Positions 8,510-15,705 of a stretch of 64,000 nt of DNA are shown here, in pieces. Position 1 is the stretch's first letter, and each line of letters starts with the position of its first letter. This DNA is from G965230615 sp965230615 (lineage in GTDB: Bacteria; Pseudomonadota; Gammaproteobacteria; HTCC5015): NCBI GenBank assembly GCA_965230615.1, contig OZ246012.1, positions 1,054,001-1,118,000 on the forward strand, written 5' to 3'. Under the pieces are notes generated by a model. The model worked only from the letters and a program-made list of their open reading frames with translations, was not told where the DNA came from and searched no databases. The position numbers and the translations under genes were made by a program.

Positions 8510-8842
8510 CTATACAGATGGCGCTTTACCACACTTCCAACAAAGCTCGAAAGCAGCACCATTGCTTTCACCACAGTATTTGCAGTTCCAATCATATCGT
8601 TGTTGTTGCTCGGCTTGCTTGAGCACCAAAAATTTCTCAGCAGCAGCATATTCAGCATCATTAATCAGCCAAACTTCAGGCCAACAATCAAAAGGGACTA
8701 AGTCACCTGCTCCACCGACCGCATATTCATTGCGAATACAGCAATCAAAACCTGCAGCTAATAGTTGATCTTTTATTGTCCAAACTAAAAAGCGGTCATC
8801 ACTGCTGAAGATTTTCTTCATACGCTTTATAACCTTTGACAT
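8510..8842 (-). CDS. DUF2007 protein with C-terminal zinc ribbon
   Basis: The 110-residue protein has two parts. Residues about 9-75 match the DUF2007 ('putative prokaryotic signal transducing') pattern, with KIFSSDDRFLVWTIKDQL and a WPEVWLINDAEYAAAEKFL segment. The C-terminus has a CKYCGE...CWKCG zinc-ribbon knuckle pair. Function unknown. The ATG at 8842 overlaps the stop of the M48 protease gene by one base (TAATG), which suggests translational coupling. An in-frame ATG eight codons later (8818) is an alternative start that fits homologues equally well. Confidence 0.75.
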   Translation of the reverse strand: MSKVIKRMKKIFSSDDRFLVWTIKDQLLAAGFDCCIRNEYAVGGAGDLVPFDCWPEVWLINDAEYAAAEKFLVLKQAEQQQRYDWNCKYCGESNGAAFELCWKCGKAPSV

Positions 8843-9669
8843 TATTTAGTAATAGCTTGCACTGCCTCTTGCTGAAAATCCAGTTTTTTTGTCAAACTCT
8901 GTATCGCTTGAATACGTTGATTTAACTCAGGGTGGGTAGAGAAATAATGCACAAATTTTAAATCGGTTTGTGCCTCAGTATTTAGCAGTATCTCGAAAAA
9001 CTCTGTAGAACCACCAACATGACCATAATGACATTGCAATGTCTCTAAAGCCACTCGGTCGGCCTCGCTTTCGCGGTGCTGAGAGTATTGTGCCTCACTT
9101 AGGCTCGTCGCGGGTGTCAACATCTGTGATAAGTCAGAGTTACTGCCTGTTAGCAATGTAGCGATAGCCAACAACACAATCTGTCGCCCCATAGAACGCA
9201 AATGGTCGCGGTTTTTGAAATGCCCTAATTCATGAGCTAAGACAAAGGCCAAGCCATTTTCTGACTGTACCCTATCCAATAAACCTGATAAGACCACAAC
9301 ACGACCACCCGGTAATGCATAAGCATTGACTTGCTCAGAGTCTTCTACTGTCAACGCAATAGAATATGGTAGCTCCAAGCACTTGCTTAAATCATCTATC
9401 AAGATTTGTAAATGCTGTTGTCGTGTATCACTTGAGGTATCATCACCCTTAATAGGGTGACCAATATTGTTGAGCTTTGCAAATAAAGCCGCTTCGGTCT
9501 CCAGTGAAATACTATCAACTGCCGTATCGATAAATAACCCTAATAACCAATAGGCAATTAGCACTATAGCAACCACCCCGAATATAAGAATAACAAACTC
9601 TTTTAGGGGATGATCATGTGAAACATTGACGTTGCTCTGCTCATCAGGCAGACGTGGCTTATAAATCAT
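8842..9669 (-). CDS. M48-family membrane zinc metalloprotease
   Basis: The 275-residue protein has one N-terminal membrane helix (about residues 25-48). The peptidase domain carries the zinc motif HELGH in FVLAHELGHFKNRDHLR (about residue 167) and the third zinc ligand in ESEADRVALE, which is diagnostic for M48 (HtpX/Oma1/LoiP type). The active site probably faces the periplasm. The likely role is envelope protein quality control; the substrate is unknown. It overlaps the DUF2007 start by one base. Confidence 0.88.
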   Translation of the reverse strand: MIYKPRLPDEQSNVNVSHDHPLKEFVILIFGVVAIVLIAYWLLGLFIDTAVDSISLETEAALFAKLNNIGHPIKGDDTSSDTRQQHLQILIDDLSKCLELPYSIALTVEDSEQVNAYALPGGRVVVLSGLLDRVQSENGLAFVLAHELGHFKNRDHLRSMGRQIVLLAIATLLTGSNSDLSQMLTPATSLSEAQYSQHRESEADRVALETLQCHYGHVGGSTEFFEILLNTEAQTDLKFVHYFSTHPELNQRIQAIQSLTKKLDFQQEAVQAITK

Positions 9670-9704
9670 CGCTCGTTATCGATAGTGTTAGTATATCGTA
9701 TGGG

Positions 9705-10157
9705 CTATCGATGTAAATAAATCGCTGTACCATAAGCTAATACTTCTACCGAACCAATTTGATTTTTACGTCCTTTATGGATGGAAGAGGTTTCAATACG
9801 TAAATTAATAATTTGTTGTGCATCAGCGCAAGATTCTTTTAAGCGTAGAATCGCTTCACGTCTTGCGCGATCAACCAATGTTTCATAGGAGCGCACACCA
9901 CCGCCAAAAAAACTGCGCAGACCCGCAACAACGCGCTTAAAATAATCAACGGAGATTACAACACTACCATGCACTAAATAGGCTTCTTTGATTTCTGTAG
10001 AAGGCACTACACCCATTGGAAATTTACTCGATGTTGTTGGCAGATCAATTAGTGCCTGCTCACGACGATAGATGGACTTGTAATGCCGACGCTCAGCGGC
10101 CTGCCCAAAGATATAGCCTAATGTCATCAAAACCAGTAGAACAATAAGGTTTTCCAT
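9705..10157 (-). CDS. YbjQ-like (UPF0145) protein with N-terminal membrane helix
   Basis: The 150-residue protein has a hydrophobic N-terminus (LIVLLVLMTLGYIFG), a linker and a C-terminal YbjQ-type domain (about residues 50-150) with VRSYETLVDRARREAILRLKESCADAQQIINLRIETSSI. The neighbouring gene encodes the same domain without the membrane helix, so the two look like diverged paralogues. YbjQ proteins form pentamers of unknown function and are sometimes called heavy-metal-binding, for which evidence is thin. Confidence 0.8.
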   Translation of the reverse strand: MENLIVLLVLMTLGYIFGQAAERRHYKSIYRREQALIDLPTTSSKFPMGVVPSTEIKEAYLVHGSVVISVDYFKRVVAGLRSFFGGGVRSYETLVDRARREAILRLKESCADAQQIINLRIETSSIHKGRKNQIGSVEVLAYGTAIYLHR

Positions 10158-10180
10158 GATATTCCTTAAGAGCCGTTTCG

Positions 10181-10495
10181 TTATTCAATCGTCACAGCGG
10201 TGCCATAGACATAGATTTCAGCAGCACCTGCAGCAACAGAGGATGTGGAAAAACGCACATTAACAATCGCGTTGGCACCGAGCTGTCTGGCTTGTGATTT
10301 CATACGTTCTATTGCTTCATCGCGTGATTCACTTAATAACTCGGTATAGCCTTTTAATTCACCACCAAAGATATTTTTAAGACTGGCCATAATATCTCGA
10401 CCAGCATGTTTGGCACGAACGGTACTGCCGGATACCACGCCATAGCAGCTTGTGACGCGTTTCCCGGGTATCATTTCAGTGTTGGTTATGATCAT
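10181..10495 (-). CDS. YbjQ-like (UPF0145) protein
   Basis: The protein is 104 residues long from the preferred ATG at 10495. Family landmarks are MIITNTEMIPGKRV at the start, GVVSGSTVRAKHAGRDI, and the helix ESRDEAIERMKSQARQLGANAIVNVRF followed by YGTAVTI. The start at 10495 has a GGGGGG Shine-Dalgarno about five bases upstream; an in-frame TTG/GTG-type start six codons earlier would sit before that site. Function unknown. It lies 23 bases from its membrane-anchored paralogue. Confidence 0.85.
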   Translation of the reverse strand: MIITNTEMIPGKRVTSCYGVVSGSTVRAKHAGRDIMASLKNIFGGELKGYTELLSESRDEAIERMKSQARQLGANAIVNVRFSTSSVAAGAAEIYVYGTAVTIE

Positions 10496-10599
10496 TATGC
10501 CCCCCAAAGCCAATTTAAACTGATGATTGAGCTTAGCATGCTCGATACTATTTTCCTCATACTTTCGTCTGAAACCTTATTCTGCCCTAACAAAACCGA

Positions 10600-10620
10600 A
10601 CAAAAACCTGGTTAAACCAG
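10600..10620 (-). terminator. Possible terminator of the YjbR gene
   Basis: On the minus strand the palindrome CTGGTT-T-AACCAG (10620-10608) is followed by GTTTTTG. It lies 43 bases after the YjbR stop. The stem is short, so confidence is low. Confidence 0.35.
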
Positions 10621-10663
10621 CAAAAACAGGCAGCAAGCTATATGCGCTACAGACCCAGCCATA

Positions 10664-11056
10664 TTAGGTTAAGCAACGCTGGTGCTGCAGATAATAGTCC
10701 TGCACAGTCAGCAATCGCCGCTGCCGGGCTGACAGACTATCCAATGCTTTAATATATGACCAGTGTACCAGTTCCTGCAAATAAGACTCATTAAACTGCG
10801 CTACATCAACAATCGTTACCCAATAAAATCGCTGCATATAGCGCGCAGGTTTCACACCCTCTAAATCGGTTAATTCTAAAAAGCGTGCGGGCATGGTGCG
10901 AAAGCTGAACCGCCACTGTTCTGGCTGGCTCGTTTTGAAATAGGCGAATTTTTTCTGACCGACAGAATAACTCAGAATATTTGCCGGCGCAGCCGAGAGC
11001 TTTTCCTCTGCAGCAAGGAAGTTTTTACACAGCTTTTGTAATTCTGTAACATTCAT
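10664..11056 (-). CDS. MmcQ/YjbR family protein
   Basis: The 130-residue protein has the YjbR/MmcQ pattern: WRFSFRTMPARFLELTDLEGVKPARYMQRFYWVTI in its centre and LQELVHWSYIKALDSL toward the end. The family has a CyaY-like fold and has been suggested to bind DNA; its cellular role is unclear. The start codon overlaps the stop of the upstream hydrolase gene by one base (TAATG). Confidence 0.8.
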   Translation of the reverse strand: MNVTELQKLCKNFLAAEEKLSAAPANILSYSVGQKKFAYFKTSQPEQWRFSFRTMPARFLELTDLEGVKPARYMQRFYWVTIVDVAQFNESYLQELVHWSYIKALDSLSARQRRLLTVQDYYLQHQRCLT

Positions 11057-11886
11057 TAAGCAGCATCGGTCTGTTTAATAAATTTCGTAGCTAACTCATA
11101 AACCTGTGCCTGGTGCGTAAATGGGCTCATATGCCCTGCCTTATCAATATGCTCGACATGACTATTGGGCAGCACCTCATCTATGACTTCAATGACCGCT
11201 TTGGCCGTTTGGCGTGTGCTATCGCCCACGATCAATTGGGTAGGAATATGAATATTATAATAAGCTTCAACCTCAAAGTTAAATTGCTCAAAAGCCCAAA
11301 ACTCATGTTTGACTTTGTTAATCGTTTCTATGGTATATTGTTTTACACGCTTTGGCATTAATAACCAGCCTGACCAGCCCAGCCAGTATTGCATAAAGCG
11401 TCTTGCTGCTTTTTTATGCTGACCTTGTTCAGCTGCCGACTGTACCGCCTTCGCTAAACACAATACCTCTTGCCATTCAGTTTCACGCTGACCATATTTT
11501 AAAAAATGAAAAGACACAGGCTCAATCAGGCAAAGACTTTTTACTTTCTCGGGCTGCAACTTGGCCGCCTCCAGCGCCATAGCCGCACCATAGGAATGTG
11601 CCACAATATGCAATGGCTGTTGTGCCAGCTCAAAAAACTTCAGAATCAATTGCACATCAAATAAAGGATCATAGGGTTTATCTGCGGGCCAGCGCGATGA
11701 CTTGCCATAGCCGATAAAGTCAGGCAAAAATGTCCGATAGTCAGATTGCAGCGTTTTCGCTAAAGGCAACCATTGACGATGCGAGCCGCTGGAGCAATGC
11801 AAAAAGAGTATCGGAACTGAACCTTCTTCTGCTTGCTCTAGTGATTGATAAGCAATGGATAAATCGTTTATCTCAAGTATTGGCAT
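11056..11886 (-). CDS. Alpha/beta hydrolase
   Basis: The 276-residue soluble alpha/beta hydrolase begins at the ATG at 11886; an in-frame TTG two codons upstream is less likely. It shows LFLHCSSGSHRQW (oxyanion region), the nucleophile elbow AHSYGAAMA, an acid near VGDS and the catalytic His in DKAGHMSPF. The substrate is unknown. It lies at the distal end of the T6SS-effector strand block but has no family link to T6SS and probably belongs to the housekeeping flank. Confidence 0.85.
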   Translation of the reverse strand: MPILEINDLSIAYQSLEQAEEGSVPILFLHCSSGSHRQWLPLAKTLQSDYRTFLPDFIGYGKSSRWPADKPYDPLFDVQLILKFFELAQQPLHIVAHSYGAAMALEAAKLQPEKVKSLCLIEPVSFHFLKYGQRETEWQEVLCLAKAVQSAAEQGQHKKAARRFMQYWLGWSGWLLMPKRVKQYTIETINKVKHEFWAFEQFNFEVEAYYNIHIPTQLIVGDSTRQTAKAVIEVIDEVLPNSHVEHIDKAGHMSPFTHQAQVYELATKFIKQTDAA

Positions 11887-11919
11887 TAACAAAAACCGAA
11901 ATGAATATTAGTCAAGATA

Positions 11920-12531
11920 TCAACCTGCCCATAAATCAGGTGGGATAAACGTTAAGGTATCAAAACCAACCGCTTCCAGCCTTTCCTTAACACTAGAGTG
12001 AATTAAAATCGCATTGGTTGATTCGGCCAGACGAAACATTAAATGCCCTTTGGCTTTTTTTTCATCTATTACCAGTGAGTTAATATCCATAGCTACAATG
12101 CGCTCGGGCACGGCTTGATCATACTCGGTTTTTTGCAAATCGGCTGCGGCTACCGTGCCGCAGAGATTCCAGGCGATATAGTCAGTATTCTCAGTCTCTG
12201 TTTCAGGGTCATATATAATAATTTCATACGGCTGAATATTATTGACCCCTGCACGACGCAATATTTTAAATAACACTTTGGTCATTATGGGGATTGGATA
12301 CTCAACAAACTCCGGCCAGACTCTTGGATAAGTATCTTCCGGATCATAGTTTACTGAGAGTTTAATAGGTGATGCAGGATGTTGATACTCCACCCGACGA
12401 ACGTCATCAGGCGAACCAAAACGTCGACCGGCATGGAAGTTTTGCGGGTATTTTTCATCATCCAATACATAGCTATAGTGATCAGCATCCAACGGTGACT
12501 GACAGGCAAAGACAAAGTATTCATTAGCCAT
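11920..12531 (-). CDS. Imm11 (DUF1629) immunity protein, copy 1
   Basis: A 203-residue protein. Its C-terminal part (FRLAESTNAILIHSSVKERL...LTFIPPDLW) and the middle segment (GVNNIQPYEIIIYDPET) match the Imm11/DUF1629 immunity pattern. It starts inside the toxin gene: the ATG at 12531 overlaps the toxin stop by 8 bases (ATGGCTAA), so the two are translationally coupled. Its paralogue at 13876-14487 is close in sequence and has the same length and the same overlap. The inferred role is to block the cognate AHH nuclease in the producing cell. Pairing specificity between the two copies is not known. Confidence 0.72.
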   Translation of the reverse strand: MANEYFVFACQSPLDADHYSYVLDDEKYPQNFHAGRRFGSPDDVRRVEYQHPASPIKLSVNYDPEDTYPRVWPEFVEYPIPIMTKVLFKILRRAGVNNIQPYEIIIYDPETETENTDYIAWNLCGTVAAADLQKTEYDQAVPERIVAMDINSLVIDEKKAKGHLMFRLAESTNAILIHSSVKERLEAVGFDTLTFIPPDLWAG

Positions 12532-13717
12532 CGGATGCTTTCCTTTTTAAACCTTGGCCAGTCGTGACAGAATGCACAGCAGCCTGCGCTTCTTGCAACA
12601 CTTTGTTCATTTTTGCCTGCATCCATTTAGAGGTGTAGATATTAATCCGACTGTATCTGGATAAGTGCGTAATCATGCCCTGCGTCCGCAAATTCAGGCG
12701 GTCGACAATATCATAAGGGGGCGGTACACCCTCATCATTCGTATTAGCCGCTTTACAGCTTGAGCAGCCCTCTTCTTCGGTATCAATAAACAATTCATAT
12801 TTGGCATCATAAGCATTGTATAATTTACTCAAAATGCCTTTAATGACTTTCTCACTATAATCCTTATGTCTATCATGAAAATGACCACCAATATTGGTCA
12901 CCGCAGAGTCCACATAAGCCCATTTAAAGTTATTATCATCAATCACGTAATTAGGCCCTGGTAGCATATGTTGCGGTAGGGCAGCACTGGCAGCCGCTGT
13001 CGCAGCATCCATCGGTGTCTCTTCATCATCATGATGCCAGACATCCCAGTCGGCATGAATCAGTTTACCTGGGGCCAATGTTCTATTATACAACCTGCCA
13101 GCTTCGGCCGGATCACTGGCAAACCTCGATTTTTTCTTGCCCCACATGGCTAAGCCGCCTTGGCCACCACCAACAGCGTAATTACCGGGCAACCAAACGC
13201 CGTTTTGCAAGCCGTTGATGTTATAACCCACATTGCCGCAGACTTTGGCATTGGCCACTTGAATATTTTCTTCCTTACCTGCTTTTAAAAAGCGCTGAGC
13301 CTCACCTTTTTTACACATATACTGCAATATTTTATGGCCTTTTAAACTTTCTTGCGCCGGCATAATATGATGTGCTGCACAGGTTAAAGGGTAAGGAAAA
13401 AGCGATGTCGTACCTAAAGCGCTCAGGTTGATATAGATATGCGTAATAGTATGCGGTGCGGGCAAATCTCGCGGATCCGGGTATTTATCCGCATCCCCCG
13501 GAAAGTTACCACTGTATTTATGCACCAGTTCTGCTGGCGCACCCGTGGTTTGATAAACATGCGTGCCAACGGCATTGGCCATATTGGTACCGAGCTTGGT
13601 GCCCACGCCACCCAGCTCATTGACCGCATCATGACTCATATCGTCATGCTCAAAGGGACATTGATCACCTAAGTCTTCATCGGGCGGGGTAAACGCGGTT
13701 AATTCACCTATATCCAT
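12524..13717 (-). CDS. AHH-domain nuclease, predicted T6SS effector, copy 1
   Basis: A 397-residue protein. The AHH nuclease signature is in LTCAAHHIMPAQESLKGH (about residues 112-129), followed by GNVGYNINGLQNGVWLP, as in HNH/EndoVII-type AHH toxins. Downstream are GGHFHDRHKDYSE and a CSSC pair that may bind zinc. Residues 1-60 (ELGGVGTKLG-NMANA--THVYQ) form an N-terminal segment shared with copy 2 that I do not recognise. There is no fused PAAR, MIX or Rhs domain and no signal peptide. The position at the end of a vgrG/DUF4150/DUF2169 string and the coupled Imm11 gene indicate a T6SS-delivered DNase or RNase. The C-terminus is basic (LKRKASDG). Confidence 0.78.
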   Translation of the reverse strand: MDIGELTAFTPPDEDLGDQCPFEHDDMSHDAVNELGGVGTKLGTNMANAVGTHVYQTTGAPAELVHKYSGNFPGDADKYPDPRDLPAPHTITHIYINLSALGTTSLFPYPLTCAAHHIMPAQESLKGHKILQYMCKKGEAQRFLKAGKEENIQVANAKVCGNVGYNINGLQNGVWLPGNYAVGGGQGGLAMWGKKKSRFASDPAEAGRLYNRTLAPGKLIHADWDVWHHDDEETPMDAATAAASAALPQHMLPGPNYVIDDNNFKWAYVDSAVTNIGGHFHDRHKDYSEKVIKGILSKLYNAYDAKYELFIDTEEEGCSSCKAANTNDEGVPPPYDIVDRLNLRTQGMITHLSRYSRINIYTSKWMQAKMNKVLQEAQAAVHSVTTGQGLKRKASDG

Positions 13718-13730
13718 CGATCGTGCCTAA

Positions 13731-13759
13731 CAGGTATTAAGTGCTTGTTTTTATACCTG
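13731..13759 (-). repeat. Inverted repeat in the leader of AHH copy 1
   Basis: CAGGTAT (13731-13737) and ATACCTG (13753-13759) are perfect 7-bp arms around a 15-nt loop, 13 bases before the toxin ATG and adjacent to the AGG that may act as Shine-Dalgarno. It could be an operator or a translation-modulating hairpin. Confidence 0.4.
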
Positions 13760-13875
13760 AAAAACGTATGGATAACCAGTTTTTGCGTTCATAGAAGCCT
13801 GTTAAATTACGCTGTTTTATAGCCAGCTCATACAAACAAGCAAAGGAATAGCTATTTCTACAATGCTTATGAATA

Positions 13876-14487
13876 TTAACCGGCCCATAGATCTGGCGGA
13901 ATAAACGTCAGTGTGTCTATTCCTGCAGCCTCAATAGACTCTTTTACGCTGGCATGAACCAAAATAGCATTGATAGATTCAGCCAAGCGAAACATTAAGT
14001 GTCCTTTCGCTTTTTTTTCATCAATGACCAGAGAGTTAATATCCATTGAGACCATACGATCAGGTATTGAGGTATCATAATCGGTCTTCTGTAAATCAAC
14101 CGCTGCGACCGTACCGCATAGGTTGCATGCAATATAGTTTTCATTGTATTGATCAGTTTCAGGGTTATAAATAGCAACTTGATAAGCCTGTATATTATTA
14201 ACACCTGATTCAAGCAATGCAGAATAAAGACGTTTGGTCATAATAGGCAAAGGGTGCTCTTTAAATTCTGGCCATACTCTGGGGTATGGATCATCAGGAT
14301 CATAATTAACCGATAATTCAATAGGCTCTTGAGGATGATGATACTCAATATGCCTTACTTCATCAGAACTTCCAAACCGCCTTCCTGCATGAAAACTTTG
14401 TGGGTATTTTTCACTATCAAGTAAGAAGCTATAATTATCAGCATCTAGAGGCGACTGGCATGAAAAAATAAAATATTCCTCAGTCAT
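13876..14487 (-). CDS. Imm11 (DUF1629) immunity protein, copy 2
   Basis: The 203-residue protein aligns end to end with copy 1 without gaps: the same opening (EYFIFSCQSPLDADNYSF), the same centre (GVNNIQAYQVAIYNPET) and the same end (LTFIPPDLWAG). The ATG at 14487 overlaps the toxin stop by 8 bases (ATGACTGA). Differences cluster in the middle, about residues 85-140, which is where cognate-toxin specificity could lie (inference). A 158-bp gap separates it from the start of toxin copy 1. Confidence 0.72.
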   Translation of the reverse strand: MTEEYFIFSCQSPLDADNYSFLLDSEKYPQSFHAGRRFGSSDEVRHIEYHHPQEPIELSVNYDPDDPYPRVWPEFKEHPLPIMTKRLYSALLESGVNNIQAYQVAIYNPETDQYNENYIACNLCGTVAAVDLQKTDYDTSIPDRMVSMDINSLVIDEKKAKGHLMFRLAESINAILVHASVKESIEAAGIDTLTFIPPDLWAG

Positions 14488-15655
14488 CTATTTTCCTCTT
14501 ACGACTACCACCTGCTGCTCTCTCAGCAAGAATTTTTTGCATTTTAGCCTGCATCCACTTAGATGTATAAATATTAGCACGACTATATTGAGTAAGATGG
14601 GTGATCATACTTTGTGTACGTAAATTCAAGCGCGTTATAATTTCATAAGGCGGTGGCACCCCTTCATCGGTGCTATTGGCCTCCTTACATTGCTGACACC
14701 CATCTTCATCGGTTTTAATAAACATTTCATATTTAGCCTGATAAGCAATATGAATTTTACTCAGAACACCTCTAATAATTTCTTCGCTATAGTCTTTATG
14801 CCTATCATGAAAATGACCATTGATACTATTAACAGCAGAATCAACATAAGCCCATTTAGGATTACTGTCTGTCACAACATAGTTACGCCCAGGTAACATA
14901 TAAGCATCCATAGCAGCACTAGCAGCCGCGGTTGCAGGCTCCATGGGTTTTTCTTCATCATTGTGATGCCAAGCTTCCCAGTCAGCGGAAATTTGCCCAT
15001 CGTCATCGAGCTTATTTTCATACCGGTTGGCTGCTTCATCATCAGATAATTTGGACTTTTTACGCCCCCACATCGTCATACCCGCTTTACCACCACCGAC
15101 AGCATAATTACCCGGTAACCACACCCCATTTTGTAAGCCGTTAATGTTATAACCCACATTGCCACACACTTTTGCGTTTTCGACAGTCACATTTTCGGCC
15201 TTGCCATTCTTGAGAAACTTTTGCGGCTCACCCTTCTTACACATAAACTCCAAAATAGGATGACCTTTTAAAGCTTCTTGTGCTGGAATAATATGGTGTG
15301 CTGCACACGTCAGCGGGTAAGGAAAAGCCTCTCCACTATCATCTGCCACTGTCTGACCATCAACACGAATATACACATGGGTAATACGACTTCTGCCTAA
15401 TCGATCACGAGGATCAAGGTCTTTCTCCGCATCACCAGGGAAACTAGAGCCATATCTGGCGACCAATTCTGCTGGCTCTCTTGTTTCTTGATAAACATGC
15501 GTGCCTTTCGCATTTGCCATATTATTGCCAAGCTTAGCACCAACGCCACCAAGCTCATTTTTAACCGTATGGTCTATATCTTCATGCTCAAAAGGACATT
15601 CATCGCCTAACTCTTCAGGCGGAGGCACAAAACCTGTTAATTCACCAATATCCAT
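14480..15655 (-). CDS. AHH-domain nuclease, predicted T6SS effector, copy 2
   Basis: The protein is 391 residues long from the ATG at 15655; a GTG three codons upstream is possible, but the paralogue begins at the equivalent MDIGELT. It carries LTCAAHHIIPAQEALKGH, GNVGYNINGLQNGVWLP, GHFHDRHKDYSE, CQQC and a basic tail (SRKRKIDD), all shared with copy 1. The two toxins differ most in the linker between the N-terminal segment and the AHH motif and in the stretch after the GVWLP block. The first 60 residues are as conserved as the nuclease core, which suggests a shared delivery function. Mechanism and target are inferred from the family. Confidence 0.78.
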   Translation of the reverse strand: MDIGELTGFVPPPEELGDECPFEHEDIDHTVKNELGGVGAKLGNNMANAKGTHVYQETREPAELVARYGSSFPGDAEKDLDPRDRLGRSRITHVYIRVDGQTVADDSGEAFPYPLTCAAHHIIPAQEALKGHPILEFMCKKGEPQKFLKNGKAENVTVENAKVCGNVGYNINGLQNGVWLPGNYAVGGGKAGMTMWGRKKSKLSDDEAANRYENKLDDDGQISADWEAWHHNDEEKPMEPATAAASAAMDAYMLPGRNYVVTDSNPKWAYVDSAVNSINGHFHDRHKDYSEEIIRGVLSKIHIAYQAKYEMFIKTDEDGCQQCKEANSTDEGVPPPYEIITRLNLRTQSMITHLTQYSRANIYTSKWMQAKMQKILAERAAGGSRKRKIDD

Positions 15656-15669
15656 TGTTATCACTCACT

Positions 15670-15705
15670 AAAAAATCACTATGCAATATCATGATGATAT
15701 TGCAT
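15670..15705 (-). repeat. Perfect 25-bp palindrome before AHH copy 2, with a T-run on the minus strand
   Basis: Arms ATGCAATATCAT (15681-15692) and ATGATATTGCAT (15694-15705) are perfect 12-mers around one base. The element covers the last codons of the TIGR02270 gene and lies 25 bases before the toxin ATG. On the transcribed strand it is followed by AGTGA and six Ts (15675-15670). It could be an operator or an AT-rich terminator that isolates the toxin-immunity cassette from the secretion operon. Confidence 0.6.
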
